A stretch of DNA of 64,000 bases from positions 1,674,001-1,738,000 of the forward strand of contig NZ_CP158375.1 in the NCBI RefSeq assembly GCF_041021955.1. Reading direction: 5' to 3'. Origin of the DNA: Caulobacter sp. 73W (GTDB taxonomy: Bacteria > Pseudomonadota > Alphaproteobacteria > Caulobacterales > Caulobacteraceae). The translations under genes were made by a program, and so were the position numbers. Each line of letters begins with the position of its first letter. The first letter of the stretch is position 1. The notes beneath the pieces are model-generated. The model was not told where the DNA came from and made no database searches. It worked only from the letters and a program-made list of their open reading frames with translations. Positions 34,562 to 43,198 of this stretch are shown one piece after another.

Positions 34562-36994
34562 ATGATCCGCGCCGCCCTCGTCGCCAGCACGGCAGCCCTC
34601 GCCCTGGCGGGCCCGGCTAAAGCCCAGACGGCGCATCCGGATATGTGGCCCAAGGCGCAAAGCCCCGCGGCGATGAGCGACGCGGCCACCGAGGCCAAGG
34701 TGCGTGACCTGCTGTCGAAGATGACCTTGGAGGAAAAGGTCGGCCAGACCATCCAGGCCGACATCTCTTACATCAAGCCCGAGGACCTTAAGACCTATCC
34801 GCTTGGCTCGCTGCTGGCGGGCGGCAGTTCGGGCCCCTTCGGTGACGAGCGGGGCGACGCGGCCAAGTGGCTGGCCATGGTCAACGCGTTTCGCGAGGCG
34901 GCGGCCCAGCGCCCCGGCGCCAAGATCCCGCTGATGTTCGGCATCGACGCCGTTCACGGGCACAACAACCTGGTCGGGGCGACGCTGTTTCCGCACAACA
35001 TCGGCCTGGGCGCGGCGCACGATCCGGACCTGATCGGCCGCATCGGCGAGGCCACCGCCAAGGAGGTCGCCGCCACGGGCGCCGACTGGACTTTCGGCCC
35101 AACCCTGGCCGTTCCGCGCGACGATCGCTGGGGGCGCACCTATGAGGGTTACGGCGAGACGCCGGAACTGGCGCGCGCCTATGCCGGCCCCATGACCCTT
35201 GGTCTGCAGGGCAAGCTTATGGCGGACAGTCCGCTGTCCAATGGCCGCATCGCAGGCTCGGCCAAGCACTTCTTGGCCGACGGCGGCACGGAGGCTGGGC
35301 TTGACCAAGGCGACTTCAAGGGGACCGAGCGCGAGCTCATCGACCAGCACCTGTCTGGCTACCGTGAGGCGATCGACGCCGGCGTCCTGACCATCATGGC
35401 CTCGTTCTCCAGTTGGAACGGGGTCAAGCACACCGGCAGCAAGAGCGTGTTGACCGACGTCCTTAGGGGCCCGCTGGGCTTCGAGGGCTTCGTGGTCGGC
35501 GACTGGAACGCCCATGGCCAGGTCCCCGGCTGCAGCAAGGAAAGCTGCGCGGCGGCCATGAACGCGGGGCTGGACATGTACATGGCCCCCGACAGCTGGC
35601 GCGCGCTCTACGCCAACACCCTGGCCCAGGTGAAGTCCGGCGAGATCCCGCTGGCTCGCATCGAGGAGGCGGCGGCCCGCATCCTGCGGGTGAAGATCAA
35701 GTCCGGCCTCTTTGGTCCGCGCCAGGCTATCGAGGGCGACTTCTCGGTGATCGGCTCCAAGGCGCACCGCGACCTCGCCCGCGAGGCGGTCGCCAAATCC
35801 CTGGTGCTGATCAAGAACGACGGCGTCCTGCCCCTCAAGGCCGGCTCGCGGGTGCTGGTGGCGGGCAAGGCGGCCGACGACATCGGCCTGGCGTCGGGCG
35901 GCTGGACCATTTCCTGGCAGGGGACGGGTACGACCAACACAGACTTCCTCGGCGGCCAGTCGATCTGGGCCGGGCTGAAGTCCGCGGTCGAGGCGGCCGG
36001 CGGCCAGGCTGAACTGCAGGTCGACGGCGCCTTCACCCAAAAGCCCGACGTGGCCGTAGTGGTGTTTGGCGAAGATCCCTATGCGGAGTTCCAAGGCGAC
36101 GTGGACAATCTGGACTACGCGCCGCACGAGCCGCTGGCCTTGCTGCGCGACCTGAAGTCCAAGGGCGTGCCGACGGTGGCGCTTTTCCTGTCTGGCCGCC
36201 CCTTGTGGACCAATCCGGAGATCAACGCCGCCGACGCCTTCGTGGCCGCCTGGCTGCCGGGTAGCCAGGCCGGCGCGGTGGCGGACGTGCTGGCGGCGGG
36301 AAAGGACGGCAAGACCCCGCGCGACTTCACCGGCCGCCTGTCCTTCTCTTGGCCCAAGACGGCCGTGCAAGGGCCGCTGAATATTGGTCAGAAGGACTAC
36401 GATCCGCAGTTCGCCTACGGCTACGGCCTGTCCTACGCAAAACCTGGACGGGTTGGTCCGCTGAGCGAAGTCTCCGGCGTCACGCCGGGGGCCGGCCCGA
36501 TCGCTCGCTATTTCGCCGACGGCCGCATCGTGGCCCCCTGGTCGCTTACCCTGCAGGACGCCGACGGCCGCACCATGCGGGTTGGCCAGCTGAGGCAGGC
36601 CGCCAGTCCCAGCGGCTCGGTCGCCTACGAGATCGTCGACGGCGCCGCGCAGGAATCGGCCCGCCGGTTCACCTTCTCCAAGCCGGGTTTGGCGTGGCTC
36701 GGCGGCCGCCCCGTGGATGTGAGCAGCCTGGCCAAGGATGGCTACGCTTTGAGCCTGCGCTACCGCCGGGTGGACGCCGGCACAGCGCCGGTCTGGTTCG
36801 GTCTTGAGGGCGCGCTTCGCCCGTTGCCCCCCGCCAGCACCTGGGAGACGGCCACCACCGCGCTGTCGTGCCTGACAAGCGCGGACCTCGCCAAGGTCGG
36901 CAAGCCGTTCGTGCTGCGCGCCGAGGGTCCGGCGACGCTGGAGATTGAGGACGTGCGACTGGTGAAGACCGCGCCCGGCGCGTGCCCAAGCTAA
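34562..36994 (+). CDS. Glycoside hydrolase family 3 beta-glucosidase-like exo-enzyme
   Basis: An 810-residue secreted enzyme (signal peptide near residues 1-21). The GH3 N-terminal domain contains the catalytic nucleophile Asp314 (VVGDWNAHG), and the KHFLADGGTEAGLDQG segment forms the substrate pocket. The GH3 C-terminal domain (about 400-610) and a C-terminal carbohydrate-binding-like region (about 640-810) follow. The layout matches periplasmic exo-1,3/1,4-beta-glucosidases. It starts 28 nt after the lyase gene, so they share an operon. Confidence 0.9.
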   Translation: MIRAALVASTAALALAGPAKAQTAHPDMWPKAQSPAAMSDAATEAKVRDLLSKMTLEEKVGQTIQADISYIKPEDLKTYPLGSLLAGGSSGPFGDERGDAAKWLAMVNAFREAAAQRPGAKIPLMFGIDAVHGHNNLVGATLFPHNIGLGAAHDPDLIGRIGEATAKEVAATGADWTFGPTLAVPRDDRWGRTYEGYGETPELARAYAGPMTLGLQGKLMADSPLSNGRIAGSAKHFLADGGTEAGLDQGDFKGTERELIDQHLSGYREAIDAGVLTIMASFSSWNGVKHTGSKSVLTDVLRGPLGFEGFVVGDWNAHGQVPGCSKESCAAAMNAGLDMYMAPDSWRALYANTLAQVKSGEIPLARIEEAAARILRVKIKSGLFGPRQAIEGDFSVIGSKAHRDLAREAVAKSLVLIKNDGVLPLKAGSRVLVAGKAADDIGLASGGWTISWQGTGTTNTDFLGGQSIWAGLKSAVEAAGGQAELQVDGAFTQKPDVAVVVFGEDPYAEFQGDVDNLDYAPHEPLALLRDLKSKGVPTVALFLSGRPLWTNPEINAADAFVAAWLPGSQAGAVADVLAAGKDGKTPRDFTGRLSFSWPKTAVQGPLNIGQKDYDPQFAYGYGLSYAKPGRVGPLSEVSGVTPGAGPIARYFADGRIVAPWSLTLQDADGRTMRVGQLRQAASPSGSVAYEIVDGAAQESARRFTFSKPGLAWLGGRPVDVSSLAKDGYALSLRYRRVDAGTAPVWFGLEGALRPLPPASTWETATTALSCLTSADLAKVGKPFVLRAEGPATLEIEDVRLVKTAPGACPS

Positions 36995-37006
36995 TTGGCT
37001 TGACAT
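36993..37006. promoter_or_regulatory. GntR-type operator, site 3a
   Basis: AATTGGCTTGACAT (reverse complement ATGTCAAGCCAATT) begins within the GH3 stop codon. It matches the left half of the locus motif best, and forms a pair with the site at 37027. Confidence 0.45.
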
Positions 37007-37026
37007 CTAGCTTCGTCGGCACACAA

Positions 37027-37040
37027 ATGGCCTGACCAAT
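37027..37040. promoter_or_regulatory. GntR-type operator, site 3b
   Basis: ATGGCCTGACCAAT (reverse complement ATTGGTCAGGCCAT) is a near-perfect copy of the locus motif. It is nested in a wider imperfect palindrome with ACAAAT and ATTTGT arms, between the GH3 and GH2 genes. Confidence 0.65.
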
Positions 37041-37092
37041 ATTTGTCCAGCTTTGACGCCTGGACCTGCGCGACGAGATCGTCTCCCCTGCT

Positions 37093-37134
37093 CGGCCGGG
37101 CTCCGTCTTCCCCTGGAGCTCGGCCGTCTTTTTA
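37093..37134 (+). terminator. Strong intrinsic terminator before the GH2 gene
   Basis: CGGCCGGGCTCC (37093-37104) pairs with GGAGCTCGGCCG (37115-37126, one G-U wobble) around a 10-nt loop, followed directly by TCTTTTTA. It lies after operator sites 3a/3b and only 41 nt before the GH2 ATG, so a transcript started at those operators would have to pass it. Confidence 0.8.
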
Positions 37135-37175
37135 TGGACGACAGACGTCGCGGTCCGATCAAGGAGCTTTCGAAA

Positions 37176-39032
37176 ATGCGGTCCATCCTCGCTGCGGCCG
37201 CCTTCGGCCTGGCGCTCCTGGGCGCCGCTGGCGCCAAGGCCGCGGGCCCCGTCCTCACCCGCGCAGACCTTCGCGACGGACAATCGCTGAGCGGCGCCTG
37301 GACCTATTCGATCGATCCCTACCGGGACGGCCTCTTGGGCTTCCATCGCGGCGAAGCCGGAGCCGGACATCGGCGCTATGACGACAGCGACGTCGACGCC
37401 GTCACCCGCGCCGATCCCGCCGCCCTTTATGAATACGACATGCAACGCGGGGCGAGCATCGACCTGCCCGCCTCGTGGCTCACCCACACGCCGCAGCTTC
37501 GCCACTATCAGGGCCTTGTCTGGTACCAAAAGCGGTTCGCGGCCAAACCGCCGGCAGGGCAGCGCGCCTTCCTGCGCTTCGAGGCGGCCAACTACACCGC
37601 CAAGGTCTATCTGAACGGCAAGCTGGTGGGAGAGCACGAAGGCGGCTTCACACCCTTCGCCTTCGAGGTGACCGACCTGCTGCGCGCGGGCGAGAACAAC
37701 CTGACCGTCGGGGTCGATTCCACCCCCACGCCCGAAGGCGTTCCGCCGCCGGTCACCGACTGGGAGAACTACGGCGGCCTGACCCGCCCGGTGCGCCTGA
37801 TCTTCGCCCCCGCCACCTATGTGGACGAGGCCTGGGTGCGTCTCGATCGACAGGGCCGGATCGCCGCCGAGGTGAAGCTGGACGGACGGCAGGCCGCCGG
37901 CGCCCCGGTGCGGGTGCGCATCCCGGCTCTCGGCCTGACTATGTCGGGCAAGACCGACGCGGACGGGACCTGGAAGGGCGCAGCCAAGGCGCCCGGCGGC
38001 CTAAAGCGCTGGTCGCCGAAGTCTCCGACGCTCTACGACGTGGAGATCGCCGCCTCCGACGACCGGATGCGTGATCGGATCGGCTTTCGCACCATCGAGG
38101 TGAAGGGATCCAAGATCCTGCTCAATGGCGCGCCAATCTTCCTGCGCGGGATCAGCCTGCATGAGGAGGAGCTTGGGGAAGAGCCCTCAAGGATCATCAC
38201 CGAGGCCAACGCCCGCGCCCTTCTGACCGAGGCCCGCGACGGCCTGGGCGCCAACTTCGTGCGCCTGGCGCACTATCCGCATTCGGAGATCACCACCCGC
38301 CTGGCCGACGAGATGGGCCTGCTGGTCTGGAGCGAAATCCCCGTCTACTGGCTGGTGGATTTCGCCAATCCGCGCACGCTTTCGCTGGCCCGACAAATGC
38401 TGGGCGAGAACATTCGCCGCGACCGCAACCGCGCCTCGATCATCTTCTGGAGCGTGGCCAACGAGACGCCGGTCGGCGAGCAGCGCAACCGGTTCCTTGG
38501 GACCCTCGTGGACGACGTGCGGGCTCTGGACGACACACGGCTGGTCACCGCCGCCCTGCTGTCCAATCGCGTGGGCCAGGGCGCGCAGCGACGGACGGTG
38601 ATCGACGATCCGCTGGGCGCGCGCCTCGATGTGCTGGCGGTGAACACCTACAGCGGCTGGTATGGGAATGACACGCTGGACGAGGTGCCCAACATCCGCT
38701 GGGCGGCCACCGACAAGCCGCTGGTGTTCTCCGAGTTCGGCGCCGACGCCAAGGCCGGGTTCCACGACCCCGCACTGCAGCGCAAGTTCTCCGAGGACTT
38801 CCAGGCGCGCTATTATCGCCAGACCCTGGCCATGGTCGACAAGGCGCCCAGCGTCGCGGGCATGTCTCCCTGGGTCCTGAAGGACTTTCGCGCGCCGCGC
38901 CGCCAGCATCCGATCTATCAGCAGGGCTGGAACCGGAAGGGGCTGATCTCGCCCACCGGCGAGCGCAAGGCCGCCTTCGAGGTGCTCGCCGCCTACTACC
39001 GCGATCGGGCGCTCAGCGCGCCCGATCCCTAG
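37176..39032 (+). CDS. Glycoside hydrolase family 2 beta-glucuronidase/beta-galactosidase-like
   Basis: A 618-residue secreted GH2 enzyme. Signal peptide (cleavage near AKA-AG), sugar-binding jelly roll (about 30-200), Ig-like domain (about 205-295) and TIM barrel. Catalytic acid/base is Glu430 (WSVANETPVGE) and nucleophile Glu520 (FSEFGAD). Length and the NFVRLAHYPHS motif fit a beta-glucuronidase, which suits the uronate context. ATG 37176 follows AAGGAG. It is convergent with the putative lyase gene, 40 nt away. Confidence 0.85.
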   Translation: MRSILAAAAFGLALLGAAGAKAAGPVLTRADLRDGQSLSGAWTYSIDPYRDGLLGFHRGEAGAGHRRYDDSDVDAVTRADPAALYEYDMQRGASIDLPASWLTHTPQLRHYQGLVWYQKRFAAKPPAGQRAFLRFEAANYTAKVYLNGKLVGEHEGGFTPFAFEVTDLLRAGENNLTVGVDSTPTPEGVPPPVTDWENYGGLTRPVRLIFAPATYVDEAWVRLDRQGRIAAEVKLDGRQAAGAPVRVRIPALGLTMSGKTDADGTWKGAAKAPGGLKRWSPKSPTLYDVEIAASDDRMRDRIGFRTIEVKGSKILLNGAPIFLRGISLHEEELGEEPSRIITEANARALLTEARDGLGANFVRLAHYPHSEITTRLADEMGLLVWSEIPVYWLVDFANPRTLSLARQMLGENIRRDRNRASIIFWSVANETPVGEQRNRFLGTLVDDVRALDDTRLVTAALLSNRVGQGAQRRTVIDDPLGARLDVLAVNTYSGWYGNDTLDEVPNIRWAATDKPLVFSEFGADAKAGFHDPALQRKFSEDFQARYYRQTLAMVDKAPSVAGMSPWVLKDFRAPRRQHPIYQQGWNRKGLISPTGERKAAFEVLAAYYRDRALSAPDP

Positions 39033-39072
39033 CGCTCGGCCAGCGGCCAGACGCAAAGCCCGCCAAGGGGTC

Positions 39073-40935
39073 TTAGCGGTAGGTGAGCGTCCAGCTGATG
39101 CTGAAGGGCGCCGACAGTGTTCGGGGCCCGGCCTTGCAGACCAGCCGCGTCCGCATCGGCCCCGGCGGCGTGCCGGCGTCGGCGGCCTTGTCGAAGGGCT
39201 TCGGCTCGCACTGGTCCAGACCTTTGACCGAGAAGCCGGTGACATCGCCGGCCGCAAACTCAAAGCCCGCCCCCGTCCAGGCCGGATCGGATGAGTAGGT
39301 CCCCAGCTCCAGGTCGATGGCGCTCACCGCCAGCGGCGCCTTGGGCGTATATCGGTCGGTGCGCACGATGCGTCCGGGCTTGAAGACGTAGGTGGTCGCC
39401 ACGGCAAGACGGTCGTCCGGACGCGGGCCCTTGTCGCCCATCAGATCCATCTGATCCTGGCGCCAGGTGACCGTGGTGGTCGCGCCGGCCGGCGCCACCT
39501 TGGCGTCCTTGAAATAGGCCAGAGGCATCAGCTGCGCCCCGTCGGCGAGGGTGAAGCGCGGGACCAGATGCGGCGCCTTGCCGTCGGCGACCCCCGAAAG
39601 CATCCCTGCCGAGAACGGAACGGGGAAGTACGGGCTGTGCATGTGCTGACCATCGCCGCCGTTGATCACCGGCAGGCTGATCACGTGATCGCCCTCGCGC
39701 AAGGTGACCACGAGGCGGTCGTGCTCTGCGCGCGCGAACCAGGTCGTTTGACGCTTGGGCAGGGTCTTCAGCCAGGCCGCGAAACTGGGCGACGGCGCCT
39801 TGTTGCGGAAGCCCTGCTGATCCCAGATCCGGCTGGTGTAGATGTACTGGCGGGCGAGACTCAGGTTCTCGCCCAAAATGCGGTGCTTGCCGCGATAGGC
39901 GTCCGTGCGGCGTCCGTTCTCCCACATGTCGACCGAGCGCATGGCGGGATTGAACCAGAAGTCGGCGTACCGGGCGGCGATACGCGAGGAGAAGGCGTAG
40001 GCCATCTCCTTCTCCTTGGGCGTCAGCACGTCGAGAACGGCGGCGGCGGTGAGAACCTCCAGAAAGGCCGTCTCGCCATAGGCCCCGATGCTGCGTCCGT
40101 ATTCGAAGCCCTCGCCGTAAAGGTTGAAGCGCGGCAGCATCATGTCCACCGACTTGCGCAGCCAGCCCTTCAGCTCGGGCGTCGCGGGAATGTCGCTTTC
40201 GATGAAGCGATGAGCGATCTCGCCGATCAGGAGGACGCTGTAGCGATCGAAGCGGCCATCGCCGTCGGTCTCGTCGGCGAAACCATACTCGCCGGAGTAC
40301 TTGCGATAGTGATCCAGCATGCGGGCCAGCAGCGCCTCGCTGGCCGAGGCGTCCTCCCAACCCATCTGGTAGCGCAGGCGCGCCACGCTGAAGGCGACGC
40401 CGTAATAGTTGTTGGGCAGATCGATGAGGGTGAGGTCGTCGGCGCGGACAAAGCGCCGCCAGTCCAGCTTGGCCTTGAGCTTGGCCTGGGTTGAGGGTGA
40501 TACGGCCTCGTCGAGAAGGCCGGCCTCTTTGAGCATGTGGAGCGCCTGGATGTAGTAATAGACGCCCCAGGTGTCGTTCTTGTCCTCCACCGTCATGTCC
40601 GCGATCTCGCGGAAGCCGGCGAGGTAGCGCTCGAAGCGTGGATCGGTGCGCGGCGTGTCGATGAGAAGATAGCTCAGCCCGATGGCGATCTTGCCGGGCA
40701 GGAACTTGTCGTCCGCCTCGAACACCTTGATCCCGTCCAGGGTCATGTCGCGCCGCTCGGCCAGCAGCTTGCCGAGCAGATAATCGATCTGGGGCATGAT
40801 GCGCTGCTCGACGGTAGCGTTCATGGGCGCGGCGGTCGCATAGGCCTCGCCGCGCGGCGACAGCGGGGCGGCGATGGCGGGGGCGGCCACGCCGGCCAGC
40901 AAGGCGGTGATCAAAAGCGGGGCGGGCTTGAACAT
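39073..40935 (-). CDS. Secreted helical-barrel protein, putative polysaccharide lyase
   Basis: A 620-residue secreted protein (signal cleavage near AIA-AP). The N-terminal 350 residues look like an alpha/alpha toroid (LDLPNNYYGVAFSVARLRYQ and FEYGRSIGAYGETAF segments); the C-terminal 250 residues are beta-rich with an INGGDGQHMHSPYFPVPF segment. This two-domain layout is seen in PL8/PL12/PL15/PL17-type lyases, but I do not recognise the family. Candidate catalytic Asn/Tyr/His residues are in NNYYG and HMHSPY. A near-perfect regulon operator lies about 35 nt upstream, supporting a role in uronate-polymer breakdown. Confidence 0.55.
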   Translation of the reverse strand: MFKPAPLLITALLAGVAAPAIAAPLSPRGEAYATAAPMNATVEQRIMPQIDYLLGKLLAERRDMTLDGIKVFEADDKFLPGKIAIGLSYLLIDTPRTDPRFERYLAGFREIADMTVEDKNDTWGVYYYIQALHMLKEAGLLDEAVSPSTQAKLKAKLDWRRFVRADDLTLIDLPNNYYGVAFSVARLRYQMGWEDASASEALLARMLDHYRKYSGEYGFADETDGDGRFDRYSVLLIGEIAHRFIESDIPATPELKGWLRKSVDMMLPRFNLYGEGFEYGRSIGAYGETAFLEVLTAAAVLDVLTPKEKEMAYAFSSRIAARYADFWFNPAMRSVDMWENGRRTDAYRGKHRILGENLSLARQYIYTSRIWDQQGFRNKAPSPSFAAWLKTLPKRQTTWFARAEHDRLVVTLREGDHVISLPVINGGDGQHMHSPYFPVPFSAGMLSGVADGKAPHLVPRFTLADGAQLMPLAYFKDAKVAPAGATTTVTWRQDQMDLMGDKGPRPDDRLAVATTYVFKPGRIVRTDRYTPKAPLAVSAIDLELGTYSSDPAWTGAGFEFAAGDVTGFSVKGLDQCEPKPFDKAADAGTPPGPMRTRLVCKAGPRTLSAPFSISWTLTYR

Positions 40936-40968
40936 GACATTACTCGACGACAGGAAATCAAAGCGGCC

Positions 40969-40984
40969 AATTGGCCTGACCATT
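40969..40984. promoter_or_regulatory. GntR-type operator, site 4
   Basis: AATTGGCCTGACCATT (reverse complement AATGGTCAGGCCAATT) lies 34 nt upstream of the putative lyase start at 40935. It is among the best copies of the locus motif. Confidence 0.65.
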
Positions 40985-41016
40985 TAAGGCGTGACGGCGC
41001 GTGGTTGGGAAAACGC

Positions 41017-42156
41017 CTACGAAGCTGGCTTGAGCTTGCGCATCTCCGAGCCCGCGAGCAGGAACGCGCCGACCCCGTAAAGCTGGCTGTCCTCGCGTTT
41101 CACCTGCTCGGGCGCGTTGCCCACCTGCTGCACCCAGCCCAGCTTGCCGTCGGCCTCCACCGCGGCCAGCAGGGCCGACCAGCCCTTGTCGATGACCGGC
41201 ATGTAGGTGGCGCGGTCCAGGACGCCGTGGTTCACACCCCAGGCCAGACCGTAGACGAAGAAGCCGGCGGCGCTGGTCTCGGGGTTCTGTCCCGCCCCGC
41301 CGTGCAAGGAAGCAGGCCAGTAGCCCGCCGGTGATTGCAGCGGCGCGATGGCCGAGGCCATCTGGCGCATCAGCGTCTCGTAGCGCGGGCGGCTTGGGTG
41401 GTCGGCGGGCAGGGCTTCGAGCATGCGCACGATGCCGGCGAAGACCCACGCGTTGCCCCGACCCCAGAAGATCTTCTCGCCCTTGGGACCCTTGCGCTCG
41501 AAGAAACGGCCATCGCGGTAATAGAGGTGATCGGTCTTGTCGTAGAGATAATCCGTGGTCGCCCAGAACTCCTTGTCTCCATAGGCGGCGTAGCGCGGAT
41601 CGCCGGTTTCGCGGCTGAGGCCCGCCCAGACCGACGGCGCCATGAAGAGGGCGTCGCTCCAGCACCAGCGCGGCTGGCAGGCCAACTCCATGCCCTTCAC
41701 GCCCGGGACGAACTCCAGGCTGTTTTGCGGCGGGTCGGCCAGGATGGCGTCGAAGCGCGCCTTGATCTTGGCGAAAGCCGCGTCATCGCCGGTCTGCTCG
41801 TGGATCCAGAGCCAGGTCTGACCGATGGCGTGGTCGTCGGCATGCAGCGGGCGATGGCCAAGCGCGTACTGGCGGTCGGCTCCTACCGCCTTGATCGCCG
41901 CGGCGTATTTTGGATCGACGCCAAGGTCGGCAAGTTCGGTCATGCCGACCCAGAACGCCGCCTGCACCCAACCGGTCGGATCCTCCACCCGGTCACGGAA
42001 GGCTGTGATGTAGTCAAAGTTGTCCATGTGGGCCAACTGCCAGTCGGCCACCCGGCGCATGGCCGAAACCGGGGCTTCCTGCGACGCGGGCGCCGCCTGG
42101 GCCGCGCCTGCCGCCAGGACGGCGATCGTCGCACCTGCGATCAACCAGTTTCTCAT
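41017..42156 (-). CDS. GH105/GH88 unsaturated glucuronyl or galacturonyl hydrolase
   Basis: A 379-residue protein with a signal peptide (cleavage near AQA-AP) and a six-hairpin (alpha/alpha)6 barrel. Motifs typical of YteR/GH105 are HADDHAIGQTWLW, CQPRWCWSDALFM (Asp near residue 177) and FWGRGNAWVFAG. It removes the 4,5-unsaturated uronic acid left on oligosaccharides by lyases. ATG 42156 follows GGGAGG. Two operator-like sites lie 50-105 nt upstream, and GntR copy 2 is the next gene upstream in the same direction. Confidence 0.85.
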   Translation of the reverse strand: MRNWLIAGATIAVLAAGAAQAAPASQEAPVSAMRRVADWQLAHMDNFDYITAFRDRVEDPTGWVQAAFWVGMTELADLGVDPKYAAAIKAVGADRQYALGHRPLHADDHAIGQTWLWIHEQTGDDAAFAKIKARFDAILADPPQNSLEFVPGVKGMELACQPRWCWSDALFMAPSVWAGLSRETGDPRYAAYGDKEFWATTDYLYDKTDHLYYRDGRFFERKGPKGEKIFWGRGNAWVFAGIVRMLEALPADHPSRPRYETLMRQMASAIAPLQSPAGYWPASLHGGAGQNPETSAAGFFVYGLAWGVNHGVLDRATYMPVIDKGWSALLAAVEADGKLGWVQQVGNAPEQVKREDSQLYGVGAFLLAGSEMRKLKPAS

Positions 42157-42202
42157 GGACGCCTCCCGCTTATGATTGGCGTCAGTTGTGCGGTATCGGC
42201 GA

Positions 42203-42218
42203 TGGTGGTCAAGCCAAA
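42203..42218. promoter_or_regulatory. GntR-type operator, site 5a
   Basis: The core TGGTCAAGCCA (42206-42216) matches the locus motif. It lies about 50 nt before the GH105 start and pairs with site 5b. Confidence 0.55.
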
Positions 42219-42245
42219 AGCGGCTAAAAGCCACAGATTGCCAAA

Positions 42246-42260
42246 ATTGGTCCGGCCAGT
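42246..42260. promoter_or_regulatory. GntR-type operator, site 5b
   Basis: ATTGGTCCGGCCAGT, one central substitution from the locus motif, lies between the GntR copy 2 stop and the GH105 promoter. Confidence 0.6.
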
Positions 42261-42275
42261 TTCACCCCCCAGGCG

Positions 42276-43040
42276 TCAGATCGAGGCGCGACGGGCCAGT
42301 TCATGCCGGCGCGCGGCGGTCTCGCTGCGGGCCTTTTGCAGCGCTTCCATCTCGGTGGCGGCCAGCAGGTCCTCGATCACGCGGCCAAGATGATCGCGCA
42401 TGGTCTGGCGCGCCCGGACCGGATCGCGGCTGCGCAGGGCCTCGAGAATCAGCTGGTGGTCGTCGATGAGCGGCCGCGATCCGGCCTCGCGAGCCCGCGC
42501 CAGCATGGCGGCGCAAAGAGGCGACTTATAGCGAACGTCCCAAAGCTCCTCGACCACCGCGACCAGGGCGGCGTTGCGGGTCGCCTGAGCGATGGTGACA
42601 TGAAAGCTCCGATCGGCCTTTTCCCCCGCCACGTCGGCGGCGTTCTCGGCGATCATGGCCTTTACGATCTGGCTTAGCTGCCCAAGCTCCTCGTCGCTGA
42701 TGGTCGTGGCGGCGAGGGCGCAGACCTCGCCCTCCACCAGGCGGCGAGCCTCCGTCAGCTCGAAGGCGCCGATATCCAGCTCCGGCTCGGCCTCGGCGGC
42801 CTTCTTGGCGCCGTCGGTGACATAGATGCCCGAGCCATGGCGCGCCTCGACAAGACCCCAGATCTCCAGCGCGATCATCGCCTCGCGGATGGTGGGCCGG
42901 CTCACGCCGAATTCCTCGGCGAGATCGCGCTCGGAAGGCAGACGGCCCCCCGTCGGGTAGCGCTGGCGGCGGATCGCCGTCGCCACGGCGTCGGCGACCT
43001 GCTGGTAGAGCTTCCTGGCGTCGGCGGTCGTGGTGGTCAT
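42276..43040 (-). CDS. FadR/UxuR-type GntR regulator of the uronate locus, copy 2
   Basis: A 254-residue regulator with GntR winged helix (KLYQQVADAVATAIRRQRY..., recognition helix GVSRPTIREAMIALEIWG) and C-terminal FCD domain. It is a close paralog of the regulator at 29257-30009. ATG 43040 (MTTTTADARKLYQQ) aligns with copy 1; longer reading upstream is unlikely. Its divergent promoter is shared with the mannonate dehydratase gene and holds operator site 6. It probably represses the locus until a uronate or its catabolite binds the FCD domain. Confidence 0.9.
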   Translation of the reverse strand: MTTTTADARKLYQQVADAVATAIRRQRYPTGGRLPSERDLAEEFGVSRPTIREAMIALEIWGLVEARHGSGIYVTDGAKKAAEAEPELDIGAFELTEARRLVEGEVCALAATTISDEELGQLSQIVKAMIAENAADVAGEKADRSFHVTIAQATRNAALVAVVEELWDVRYKSPLCAAMLARAREAGSRPLIDDHQLILEALRSRDPVRARQTMRDHLGRVIEDLLAATEMEALQKARSETAARRHELARRASI

Positions 43041-43169
43041 GCTGACTTTGTACAGCGGCGGGACGTCTCTTGTCAGGCCCCGCGTCACTGAACAGACCTC
43101 AAATCGAGCACACAACGACCACGGGTCGCCGAAGCTCGCCCTTGACGTCGGCCTGACAGGCAAGCATTG

Positions 43170-43184
43170 GTGGCCTGACCAATT
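43170..43184. promoter_or_regulatory. GntR-type operator, site 6
   Basis: GTGGCCTGACCAATT (reverse complement AATTGGTCAGGCCAC) lies 14 nt upstream of the mannonate dehydratase ATG, in the region divergent to GntR copy 2. A weaker copy, TCGGCCTGACAGG, occurs about 25 nt before it. Confidence 0.65.
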
Positions 43185-43198
43185 TTACGAGCCTGTCG

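Noticed and set aside
34457-37006. Long minus-strand reading frame (849 codons)
   Set aside because: It is antisense to the GH3 gene, which has clear catalytic motifs and a signal peptide.
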